From Comamonadaceae bacterium CG_4_9_14_3_um_filter_60_33 (GTDB taxonomy: Bacteria > Pseudomonadota > Gammaproteobacteria > Burkholderiales > Burkholderiaceae_C), in contig PFUD01000109.1 in NCBI GenBank assembly GCA_002789915.1, positions 1-34,045 of the forward strand: 34,045 nt of DNA, read 5' to 3'. Made by a program: the position numbers and the translations under genes. The notes below the pieces were generated by a model. The model had not been told where the DNA came from. It was given only the letters and a program-made list of their open reading frames with translations, and did no database searches. How positions within the stretch are numbered: the stretch's first letter is position 1; every line of letters begins with the position of its first letter. Shown here one piece after another: positions 1-6,745 of the stretch.

Positions 1-597
1 GATCTGGCCCATGGTGTTGAGGTAACGGATGAACGACAGCGGGTCCATACCGTTGCGCAGCACATCGGGGCTAAAGCGCACCGAAATATGCCAGTGGTCG
101 GCATTGGCGGTGTTGGCGGTGTTGCCGTTGATGCGTTGCACCTGCTCGGTGTCGGCGGTGGGCAGGTTGTGCGCTACCTTGGCTGGGTCGGGCGCTGCTT
201 TGGGCGGGTCGAGGTAGTCACGCAGCATGACCAGCAATGGTTCGCCTTGGGCCTGTAGTTCGGCATTGCCGCTGTGCTCACCAGCGGCCACGCTGTCAAC
301 CAGCGCGCCAATGTGGTCGCCACAAGCCAGCAACAGCACCACCAGTTTGTCAGCCAGCGCAATCTTGCCGCTGCGTACCTTGTCAAGCACGCTTTCCACC
401 ACATGGGTAAATGCCACCACATGGTCAAGGCTGAACAAACCCGCAGAGCCCTTGATGGTGTGACCCGCGCGAAAGATGGCGTTGATCATCTCGGTCTTGT
501 CATCTGCGCTTTCTATGGCCAACAGCGCAGTTTCCATGTCCTCCAGAAGCTCGCGGCTTTCCAGAATGAAGGTTTCAAGTGCGTCATCCAAATCCAC
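1..597 (-). CDS. cheA: CheA chemotaxis histidine kinase, N-terminal part (cut by window edge)
   Basis: The first 199 codons of CheA, the kinase that passes phosphate to CheY in response to chemoreceptor state. The N-terminal Hpt domain carries the phospho-acceptor motif AGHTIKGSAG, with His at about residue 46. After a linker at roughly 130-165, a second domain begins (HWHISVRF...). The dimerisation, ATPase and CheW-like domains lie beyond the left edge. I chose a GTG start at 597: no ATG is in frame nearby, and an AAGGAG Shine-Dalgarno lies five bases upstream inside the end of the STAS gene. The STAS stop ends one base before this GTG, so the two are probably translationally coupled. The family call is firm. 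Which chemotaxis system it serves cannot be told from this fragment. Confidence 0.95.
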   Translation of the reverse strand, partial: MDLDDALETFILESRELLEDMETALLAIESADDKTEMINAIFRAGHTIKGSAGLFSLDHVVAFTHVVESVLDKVRSGKIALADKLVVLLLACGDHIGALVDSVAAGEHSGNAELQAQGEPLLVMLRDYLDPPKAAPDPAKVAHNLPTADTEQVQRINGNTANTANADHWHISVRFSPDVLRNGMDPLSFIRYLNTMGQI

Positions 598-598
598 A

Positions 599-910
599 TC
601 AGCTCCTTGCAGCACCGCTGGCGGTGCGTGAATCCATAACCAGGTGATCGCCAAAATAAGCCGCCACATTGAGCAGCTCAAAGACCTCAATCACCGCCGG
701 GCTGTGCGCCACCAGCTTGACGTCGCGCTGTGCCGCAAGCGCCGTTTCCTTGGCCAGCATCAGCAGTTGCACGCCGGCTGTGTCAAGGTCGGTTACGCCC
801 GACAGGTCAATGACATCGACCGGGGGCATCGCCAGCAGGATGGGCTTGAGCTCCATGGCGCGAAAAATGGTGAGTTCGCCCTCAATGCGCAAAATGTTTG
901 TTTCACTCAT
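599..910 (-). CDS. STAS-domain (anti-anti-sigma-like) protein in che operon
   Basis: A 103-aa stand-alone STAS domain. The core reads VIDLSGVTDLDTAGVQLL at about residues 33-50, where SpoIIAA-type proteins carry the phosphorylatable D-S-x-G motif; here it is D-T-A-G with Thr at about residue 44. STAS proteins act as phospho-switched binding partners, but the partner here is unknown. I chose the ATG at 910 because it overlaps the cheY stop as ATGA; a GTG at 919 is possible but lacks a clear ribosome site. The gene lies between cheY and cheA and is coupled to both, which suggests it works with this chemosensory complex. No anti-sigma kinase or phosphatase is visible nearby. Confidence 0.85.
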   Translation of the reverse strand: MSETNILRIEGELTIFRAMELKPILLAMPPVDVIDLSGVTDLDTAGVQLLMLAKETALAAQRDVKLVAHSPAVIEVFELLNVAAYFGDHLVMDSRTASGAARS

Positions 911-1275
911 GGCAAGCACAGCCGCTGGACTGCTCCGATCAATTGCTCCGGCTGGAACGGTTTAACCACCCAGGCGCGCGCACCGGCGGCCTGGCCCTCA
1001 CGCTTTTTAGACTCTTCAGACTCGGTGGTGAGCATGATGACGGGCGTGAATTTGTAGGCCGCCATTTGCTTGACGGCTTTCAGGAACGTGATGCCGTCCA
1101 TGACCGGCATGTTGACGTCGCTGATGATCATGTGGACCTTTTGGCCGGTGAGCTTGCTCAACGCGTCTTTGCCGTCGCAGCCCTCCAGCACGTCGTACCC
1201 AGCGCCTTTTAGCGCAATACCTACAACCCTGCGCATGGAGGCGGAGTCGTCAACAATCATGATGGTTTTAGCCAT
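907..1275 (-). CDS. cheY: CheY-like single-domain response regulator
   Basis: A 122-aa receiver domain with no output domain, as in CheY. The acidic pair is D9-D10 (IMIVDDSASMRR), the phospho-acceptor is D53 (ISDVNMPVMDG), the switch Thr is near 84 (MLTTE) and the conserved Lys is K105 (VVKPFQP). It should take phosphate from the downstream CheA and either bind FliM at the switch or act as a phosphate sink. It lies eight bases after the MCP-like gene and overlaps the STAS start by four bases. The closely similar DDSASMRR type is common in accessory che operons of proteobacteria, so this may not be the only CheY in the genome. Confidence 0.93.
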   Translation of the reverse strand: MAKTIMIVDDSASMRRVVGIALKGAGYDVLEGCDGKDALSKLTGQKVHMIISDVNMPVMDGITFLKAVKQMAAYKFTPVIMLTTESEESKKREGQAAGARAWVVKPFQPEQLIGAVQRLCLP

Positions 1276-1283
1276 GGCTTCCT

Positions 1284-2435
1284 CTAGAAAAAATCGATGT
1301 CGTTATTGCTCTTTTGCGCAAGCTCACCGCCTTCATGCACCACGTGCTGGTCTGACATGACGTAGGTTGCCTTGAGCTCGGTCAACAAGTCTTGCGCATC
1401 AAGTGGCTGCAGCACAAGCGAACTGGCGTAGTCTTTTTGGTGTTGCTGCATGAATGCGGGCAGGCTCTCAATGTTGTTCTTGACGTGGTTCATGATCTGG
1501 CTGACGCGGTCCTGAAACTGCATTTGCACCAGCGAGTCGTTGATTTCTGATTTGATGCCGATGCTCTCGTTCTTGAGCAGTGCGCCCGAGCGCATCAGCG
1601 CATCGGTGATGCCCTGAAAGTCGGCCATCACGGCATGAATGGTGCTTTGCGCGGCCAGCAGCGATGCGTCTTGCTGGTCAACCGCTTCCCGCACCACGGT
1701 GCAGGTTTCAACAATGGCGCTGCTGATGATGCCGACGTTGCGGGCAATGTGCCGCCCCGTCTCGCCAGATTGGCCCGAGAGCACGCGAAATTCATTGGCG
1801 ACCACCGCAAAGCCGCGCCCGTGCTCGCCAGAGCGCGCCGCTTCAATGGCGGCATTGAGCGCCAGCAAATTGCTTTGCTGCGAAATTTTGGCGACGTCTG
1901 CGGCCATTTCCTTGAGCTCGGAGGTAAAGCGCCCCAGCCCTTGCACCTTGTCGAGCATGCCAAGGAGCCCGCTCATGGCGGCCTTTTGCTCGGTGATCAC
2001 GTCGCTGAGCTTTTGCTCGCTGCGGCTGAAGACGGCGACGAGGCCCTTGTCGTCGTCTTCAATGGTTTGCGTTTCCAGTGCCGACGTGTGCACGGCAGCG
2101 TCAAGCTTGTCAACAATGCCGCAAAAGCGCTCGGATAGCGACTCGATGGCGCTGGCCATCTGCGAACGGGACATTTCGATGTGACCGCTCCACACTGGTG
2201 CCAGTTGTTCGCTGAACTGGGTCTGGCTATTGAGGTAGGTTTCAATGGATGCCATCAAGGCGGCTTCTCTGACCTTTAACTTCCTGGTCAGCACAACACC
2301 CGCCACAACAACAAGGCCGGCCAGCATGATGGCGACCAGACTTAACTGACCCACGGCCGCAATGGCAAGCGCGCTGACCAGGCTCAAGATTGCAGGGTAC
2401 TGCTGTAGCGGGACAGATCGTTTAAAAAAAGTCAA
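1284..2435 (-). CDS. Short membrane-anchored methyl-accepting chemotaxis-like protein
   Basis: A 383-aa MCP-type signalling protein. Two adjacent hydrophobic segments (about 13-30 and 32-50) form a hairpin anchor with almost no periplasmic loop, and I see no HAMP domain. A coiled-coil region follows, with the conserved hairpin tip [20 protein letters not shown] at about 190-209 that contacts CheA and CheW. The protein ends in NNDIDFF, an acidic-aromatic tail. The start is TTG at 2435, preceded by GGGAG at good spacing; no ATG is in frame upstream of the first membrane segment. It is the first gene of the operon with cheY, STAS and cheA. With no external sensor domain it probably senses a cytoplasmic or membrane state, or takes input from another protein. 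Confidence 0.88.
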   Translation of the reverse strand: MTFFKRSVPLQQYPAILSLVSALAIAAVGQLSLVAIMLAGLVVVAGVVLTRKLKVREAALMASIETYLNSQTQFSEQLAPVWSGHIEMSRSQMASAIESLSERFCGIVDKLDAAVHTSALETQTIEDDDKGLVAVFSRSEQKLSDVITEQKAAMSGLLGMLDKVQGLGRFTSELKEMAADVAKISQQSNLLALNAAIEAARSGEHGRGFAVVANEFRVLSGQSGETGRHIARNVGIISSAIVETCTVVREAVDQQDASLLAAQSTIHAVMADFQGITDALMRSGALLKNESIGIKSEINDSLVQMQFQDRVSQIMNHVKNNIESLPAFMQQHQKDYASSLVLQPLDAQDLLTELKATYVMSDQHVVHEGGELAQKSNNDIDFF

Positions 2436-2490
2436 TCAAGTTCTCCCAGGCGGCGCGGCATGATTTAGATCCACTTAAAAAGGAAATAAC

Positions 2491-2619
2491 ATGGCAATTG
2501 CAAAAACTTTTCCACTTATTGGTACCGAATCTTCGTCTTTTCCTGCCACCAGGATTGATCGAATAGAGCGGTTATTCCCCCTTTTCTTTGCCACTGCGGC
2601 AAGCGTATTTATTGGTTAA
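2491..2619 (+). CDS. Candidate 42-aa small protein, unknown
   Basis: A short reading frame starting MAIAKTFPLIG and ending in a hydrophobic stretch LFPLFFATAASVFIG. I recognise no family. Support is limited to an excellent ribosome site, AAAAAGGAAATAAC directly before the ATG, nearly identical to that of flgE at 9236-9248. It lies in the divergent gap between the che operon and the diguanylate cyclase gene, in the same direction as the latter, and stops 72 bases before its ATG. It could be a real small membrane-associated peptide, a leader peptide, a remnant of a longer gene or chance. Amino-acid composition gives no strong coding signal at this length. Confidence 0.3.
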   Translation: MAIAKTFPLIGTESSSFPATRIDRIERLFPLFFATAASVFIG

Positions 2620-2691
2620 ATCAGGTCTACTTACTCCCAATGCGTACCGGGAGGCTTGGCTTTCAGCACGGAGGCCAACACGAAGGCGAGC

Positions 2692-4104
2692 ATGAATGAA
2701 AACGATTTGATCTACAACTTTGCCAGGCAACATGCGATCGGGGCCGCCGGCCTGGTAGCCATGTTGATGCCCCAGACCTTTAGCGCAGGCCTGGGCGTAA
2801 AAGGTCTGGACGGTCGATATCAACTTACCAACAAGACTCTGGAAGATTTGCTTTGCAGCGACGCACCGCACCTGGCCGGCAGGGTTGACAGCGAGCTGTT
2901 TCCTGCCGAAGCGGTCAGCCAGCTCGCGCGCGCTGATCAGCGAATCATGGGAGGCGATGTCGCGGTCAATCAGGCGCTGAATTTTTCAGTGAAGGGCTCG
3001 TATGTGCAATGCTTGTGGCTCGAGTTTCCGATCCATGGGCCTAACGAAAAGCTGCTGTTTGTTGGTGCGGCGGTGATCGACATGAGACGACACCAAAACG
3101 TTGTGGAACTCCAGAAGGCGCTGGAGCGCCTGCAGCGAAACAATCAGGAGCTACAAAAAAGCCTTTTCGAGCTTGACCACTTGGCGAGCACCGATAAGCT
3201 CACAGGCACCTGGAACAGGCGGCGTCTGGCCGAGGCCGTGGCCAACGAAATGGATCGGCTAAAGCGCTACAAGCATCCTTTGAGTGTGCTGATCATCGAC
3301 ATAGATTTTTTCAAAAAGGTCAACGACACACATGGTCATAACGTTGGCGACCAGGTACTGACCACACTGGCGTCGGTGGTGCAGTCAGGGCTGCGTACCA
3401 GTGATTCGCTGACGCGATGGGGTGGCGAAGAATTTGTTGTGCTGTGCCCCAACACCAAGCTGTCAACAGCGGCCGTGCTTGCTGAAAGGCTGCGTGAACG
3501 TTTGGCACAAACCACTTTCCCCAAAGTTGGACACTTGACCGTGAGCCTGGGTGTGGCTGAATGCACAGGCTCTGAAACCTGGGAGCAGTGGCTTGGGCGC
3601 GCCGATGCCGCGCTGTACCGCGCCAAAGAGGGTGGACGCAACCAGGTTCAGTTTGCCCCAGAGGTCCCGGCACAGCCCGAACCTGAGGGCGACATGGCAA
3701 CCAGTTTTGTCAAGCTGACCTGGCATCCGGCCTACGAAAGCGGCAACAGTGTCATCGACAACCAGCACCGTGGCTTGTTCCGTGACGCCAACAACATCCT
3801 GGGCGCGATGTTGTCAGGCACGCCGCCCGATGAGGTGGCAGGGCTCATCAAAACCCTGTTGGCCGATGTTATGGAACATTTTCGGGATGAAGAAGTTACT
3901 ATTGCTGCTATAGGCTACCCCGGCGTGCCGATGCACGCCAGGATGCATCAGAAATTGATCGCTGATGCAGCTGGCCTGTCACAACGCTTTGAGGCAGGTG
4001 CACTCAACATTGGCGAACTCTTCAATTTCATTGCGCACGATGTCATTGCACGTCACATCCTGAAGGCAGACCGCGACTATTTTTCTTACTTGAAGGCCCA
4101 ATAG
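2692..4104 (+). CDS. Diguanylate cyclase with C-terminal bacteriohemerythrin domain
   Basis: A 470-aa protein predicted to make c-di-GMP from GTP under control of an oxygen-binding di-iron domain. A PAS-like N-terminal region (about 10-135) leads through a coiled coil (about 137-165) into a GGDEF domain, with DxLTGxxNRR-type entry, active-site GGEEF at about 244-248 and an RTSD product-inhibition site five residues before it. A hemerythrin domain follows at about 340-470. All seven expected iron ligands are visible: H359 (DNQH), H396 and E400 (HFRDEE), H415 and H419 (HARMH), H455 and D460 (HILKAD). The ATG at 2692 follows GAAGGCGAGC; a TTG at 2656 would add 12 residues. The next gene, encoding the HDOD protein, follows after six bases. 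Confidence 0.93.
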   Translation: MNENDLIYNFARQHAIGAAGLVAMLMPQTFSAGLGVKGLDGRYQLTNKTLEDLLCSDAPHLAGRVDSELFPAEAVSQLARADQRIMGGDVAVNQALNFSVKGSYVQCLWLEFPIHGPNEKLLFVGAAVIDMRRHQNVVELQKALERLQRNNQELQKSLFELDHLASTDKLTGTWNRRRLAEAVANEMDRLKRYKHPLSVLIIDIDFFKKVNDTHGHNVGDQVLTTLASVVQSGLRTSDSLTRWGGEEFVVLCPNTKLSTAAVLAERLRERLAQTTFPKVGHLTVSLGVAECTGSETWEQWLGRADAALYRAKEGGRNQVQFAPEVPAQPEPEGDMATSFVKLTWHPAYESGNSVIDNQHRGLFRDANNILGAMLSGTPPDEVAGLIKTLLADVMEHFRDEEVTIAAIGYPGVPMHARMHQKLIADAAGLSQRFEAGALNIGELFNFIAHDVIARHILKADRDYFSYLKAQ

Positions 4105-4110
4105 GTGCTC

Positions 4111-4953
4111 ATGAATCCAGACCTTGCTGAAAAATTGGTTGCGGCCGTTGACCGCATGCCCGCTTTTCCAAAAAACGTTCAGGAGTTGCTTGCCCTGACG
4201 CGTGACCTGAACTGTTCACCCAGAGATGTGGTGCTGGTCATTGAGAAAGACCCGGTGCTGACCGTCAAGATTCTCAGGGTCATCAACGCCGCCTACTTCA
4301 ACCTGCCCAGACCCATCACTTCCATCAACCATGCGGTGATTTTTCTGGGCTTCAACACCATCAAGAACTTGGCTCTTGGCGTGGCGGCCATCGGCATGCT
4401 GCCAGCACACAACTCGGATGATTTCGATGGGCATCAATGTCTGCTGCATTCGCTGAGCTGTGCGGGCATTGCCCAGCTGCTTGCGCTGCGGGTGACAGAT
4501 GTGGACCCCATGGAGTGCTATGTTGCCGGAATGCTTCATGATTTCGGCAAGTTGGTGCTGGCACAGTATTTCCCGGACGAATTCAAACAGGCGCTGACGC
4601 GTAGCCACGCCAATTCAACCTCACTGCATCTCTGCCTGCGCGACATCATGGGCACTGACCACGCGAGCATTGGCGCCATGCTGGTTGAAAAGTGGCGCTT
4701 CCCAGAAAAGCTGATCGAAGCCATCCGTTACCAGTATGGCCCCGAAATCAAAGACACACCCATGATCGCGTGTGTTTTCACAGCCAATCAGATCAGCAAG
4801 AAAATGGGGTTTGGTTTTGCCGGCAACGCCTGTGTCGAAGAGCTGCCGGCGCCTATCGCCAACAGACTCGGCGGCACCCTGGACGAGGTGCGTGCATCGT
4901 TGGGGGACTTGGCGCCCCTCTATGAAGAAGCCAAAAAATTCTCCAGAATGTGA
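4111..4953 (+). CDS. HDOD-domain signalling protein
   Basis: A 280-aa protein made almost entirely of an HDOD domain, a relative of HD phosphohydrolases that usually lacks the full metal site and acts in regulation. Visible hallmarks are RMPAFPKNVQELL near the start, KDPVLTVKILRVINAAYF at about 47-64, SINHAVIFLGFNTIKNL at about 71-87, and GMLHDFGKL with an HD pair at 143-144. The ATG at 4111 is preferred over the GTG at 4105, since TAGGTG serves as its ribosome site and overlaps the upstream stop. It is probably co-transcribed with the DGC gene. Whether the lone HD pair retains catalysis cannot be judged. HDOD proteins have been linked to c-di-GMP and motility control in other bacteria; that role here is inference. 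Confidence 0.88.
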   Translation: MNPDLAEKLVAAVDRMPAFPKNVQELLALTRDLNCSPRDVVLVIEKDPVLTVKILRVINAAYFNLPRPITSINHAVIFLGFNTIKNLALGVAAIGMLPAHNSDDFDGHQCLLHSLSCAGIAQLLALRVTDVDPMECYVAGMLHDFGKLVLAQYFPDEFKQALTRSHANSTSLHLCLRDIMGTDHASIGAMLVEKWRFPEKLIEAIRYQYGPEIKDTPMIACVFTANQISKKMGFGFAGNACVEELPAPIANRLGGTLDEVRASLGDLAPLYEEAKKFSRM

Positions 4954-5050
4954 GTTGATGGTTTGCACACACTTTAGTTTCAGACCAAGTCACAATGGCG
5001 ATTGAACCAGCTCAAAATTTTCGGCAATCAGCTCAGTCAAAATCTCAACC

Positions 5051-5833
5051 ATGAACCAACAACAGTCACCCCGGCAAGATGCCCCGGACCAGTCAGGCGC
5101 CAAACCGGCCAGCACAATGTTTGCCGGTCTGGAAGATTTTCGGACCACCCACCCCAAGGTGATTGGCGATGTGCTACGTCTGTTAATGAGCCACAAGGAT
5201 TTTCTGACGGTTGAAAGCAACCAGCGCCCGGCCCGCATCGTGACGCGCATTTTGGCGGTCGATCAGGCTGCCGGTACTTTCGTCTATGACGCCAGCCCTG
5301 ATGCAACACACAACCGGTGTCTGCTGGAAGCACAGGAAAATTATTTCTCTGGCAACCAGGAAGGCGTGCGCATACAGTTTGTCAGCGACCAACCCAAGGG
5401 CATTGAATTTGAGGGCGTCTTTGCATTCCATGCACCACTTCCGCAAAGTCTTTATCGGGTGCAGCGGCGTGAATTTTTCCGGGCCAATGCGCCGTTGGTC
5501 GAATCTTATACATGCAGCACCGTGATGCCAGACGAGCATGTGATCAACTTTGATATTGTTGATCTTTCGCTTGATGGGGTGGGCCTGCGCACCAGAGATA
5601 TGCGACTAGCCACACTCCCAATGGGCAGCATCCTGGACAAGGCTCAGCTCAACTTCGGCAAACGAGGCATGGTCGAGACCGGTTTAAATATCACCTATTT
5701 GCGCAATCTTCGGGATACAGCCAACCCGGTCTATCGCGTTGGCTGCCGATTTGTGGGCTTTCCGAAATCGAGAGAACAAGAGCTGCAACGGCTCATCACT
5801 TACTTGGAACTCACGCGCCGCGGGCGAGATTAG
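5051..5833 (+). CDS. ycgR: YcgR-like PilZ-domain flagellar brake protein
   Basis: A 260-aa c-di-GMP receptor of the YcgR type. An N-terminal YcgR-like beta domain (about 30-135) precedes a C-terminal PilZ domain. The c-di-GMP-binding arginine motif is R140-EFF-R144 within RVQRREFFR, and the second motif is DLSLDG at 171-176. In the family, ligand-bound YcgR acts on the flagellar motor (FliG/FliM or MotA) to slow it and bias rotation. It lies 97 bases after the HDOD gene, same strand, and is convergent with flgN. I find no convincing sigma-28 promoter or strong ribosome site before the ATG, so it may be read from the DGC-HDOD unit. The family call is firm; ycgR is used in the broad sense. Confidence 0.88.
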   Translation: MNQQQSPRQDAPDQSGAKPASTMFAGLEDFRTTHPKVIGDVLRLLMSHKDFLTVESNQRPARIVTRILAVDQAAGTFVYDASPDATHNRCLLEAQENYFSGNQEGVRIQFVSDQPKGIEFEGVFAFHAPLPQSLYRVQRREFFRANAPLVESYTCSTVMPDEHVINFDIVDLSLDGVGLRTRDMRLATLPMGSILDKAQLNFGKRGMVETGLNITYLRNLRDTANPVYRVGCRFVGFPKSREQELQRLITYLELTRRGRD

Positions 5834-5844
5834 TGAATTTTGGA

Positions 5845-5870
5845 GCGCCTAAACCAGAAATGGTTTGCGC
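5845..5870. terminator. Hairpin between convergent ycgR and flgN
   Basis: A perfect 6-bp stem AAACCA/TGGTTT closed by a GAAA tetraloop (5851-5866). It can be extended by GCGC/GCGC across a CT bulge (5845-5870). It lies in the 75-base gap between two genes pointing at each other, where a bidirectional terminator is expected. No long U-tract follows in either direction, so termination strength is uncertain. Confidence 0.45.
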
Positions 5871-5908
5871 GCCAACCAGTGTGGTGTTTAGTTCTTAGCT
5901 ATTAGAAA

Positions 5909-6367
5909 TTAGCCTTGGGCGAGGCTGGCGCCAGTACCCACGCCGATCTTGTGGCTGCCATCAGGCCCATACAGCGGCTGGCCGCTGGCCTGTAAAAAGC
6001 CGAGCGTTTGCCGGGTGAAGTCAAGTTGGGTATGAATCATCACGCCGTTGCGGTGATTTCGGCTTTGCGCATTTGTGGCACTAGCCAACACGCCTTGCCA
6101 TGCCTGCATGAGTTTGGGACCAGACGCAGCACAGGCCGCCTCAGCGCCAGCGCGACCCGGCGCAAACCCGAGGCCTTGTTGCAGCTGGTCTCGCTGCTGC
6201 TCCAGCGCGGTGATTTGCAAAGCAGTTTCTGATTTTTTTGCGGCCAACTCCGGCAACCTGGAGAAATCACTTTGGCCTAAAACCTGGGCTTCTTCGTCGA
6301 GCAAATCGATGTAAGCCTGAATCGCTGCGCGTTCCTGGTTGAGCAAATCGTGCAGCGCTTGGCTCAT
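5909..6367 (-). CDS. flgN: FlgN, export chaperone for hook-associated proteins
   Basis: A 152-aa, mostly helical, Gln- and Ala-rich protein. In the family FlgN binds FlgK and FlgL in the cytoplasm and brings them to the export gate. Length, predicted coiled-coil helices (about 3-65), the TRQTLGFLQ helix near the end and a Gly-rich tail with YGPDG fit betaproteobacterial FlgN. Its ATG overlaps the flgM stop as ATGA, so it should be translated with flgM from the sigma-28 promoter upstream. Sequence conservation in this family is low, so context carries much of the call. Confidence 0.85.
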   Translation of the reverse strand: MSQALHDLLNQERAAIQAYIDLLDEEAQVLGQSDFSRLPELAAKKSETALQITALEQQRDQLQQGLGFAPGRAGAEAACAASGPKLMQAWQGVLASATNAQSRNHRNGVMIHTQLDFTRQTLGFLQASGQPLYGPDGSHKIGVGTGASLAQG

Positions 6368-6663
6368 GAGACTTTTCTGCCGATCAGGTCGCGCACGCTA
6401 GCCAACAAGCCGTCTGCAATTTTTTCGGTGTTCACTTGGTAGAGGCCCGCACTGATGTCATCACGAATCCGGGTGACGCGGGCAACGTCAAAGTCACCTT
6501 GTGTTGAAGGCAATGCAGACACCACGGACGGCGGCGGTTCCTGCTTTGCGAGCGCCGCAGCATTGTCGAGCGCGGCTGGGAGTTTGACACCGTCTTTGGG
6601 CGCCCCCACAAGGGAAGCATCTACCAAAGGTTTCATGAATGGGCTGTTGTGATCGATTTTCAT
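6364..6663 (-). CDS. flgM: FlgM, anti-sigma-28 factor
   Basis: A 99-aa negative regulator that holds sigma-28 (FliA) inactive until the hook is finished and FlgM is exported. The start MKIDHN at 6663 is preceded by AAAGGAAGC, a strong ribosome site; upstream in-frame starts are not needed. The C-terminal half carries the sigma-binding helices (RVTRIRDDISAGLYQVNTEKIADGLL at about 62-87). The N-terminal half is low-complexity and Pro/Ala-rich, as expected for the disordered export region. It is preceded by a sigma-28 promoter at 6692-6718, so FlgM is probably made under the control of its own target, a known feedback loop. Confidence 0.93.
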   Translation of the reverse strand: MKIDHNSPFMKPLVDASLVGAPKDGVKLPAALDNAAALAKQEPPPSVVSALPSTQGDFDVARVTRIRDDISAGLYQVNTEKIADGLLASVRDLIGRKVS

Positions 6664-6691
6664 AATGCTTCCTTTAAGGGTTCTCAACTGT

Positions 6692-6718
6692 ATTACGGCT
6701 ATTTACAGCAGAACTTTA
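6692..6718 (-). promoter_or_regulatory. Sigma-28 (FliA) promoter for flgMN
   Basis: On the minus strand this reads TAAAGTTC, an 11-base spacer, then GCCGTAAT. The enterobacterial sigma-28 consensus is TAAAGTTT-N11-GCCGATAA, so the -35 matches 7 of 8 and the spacing is exact. The -10 keeps GCCG. The predicted start lies about 20 bases before the flgM ATG. Confidence 0.78.
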
Positions 6719-6745
6719 GGGCACACAGAAAAATAATTGAAAAAA

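Noticed and set aside
2452-2478. Possible sigma-28 promoter before the left-end che operon (minus: TTAAGTGG-N11-GCCGCGCC)
   Set aside because: Spacing is right, but the -35 matches only 5 of 8 and the -10 is GC-rich after GCCG. Too weak to list.
2616-2642. TAAATCAG-N11-CCCAATGC before the DGC gene as a sigma-28 site
   Set aside because: The -10 half lacks GCCG and matches poorly, so I do not claim it.
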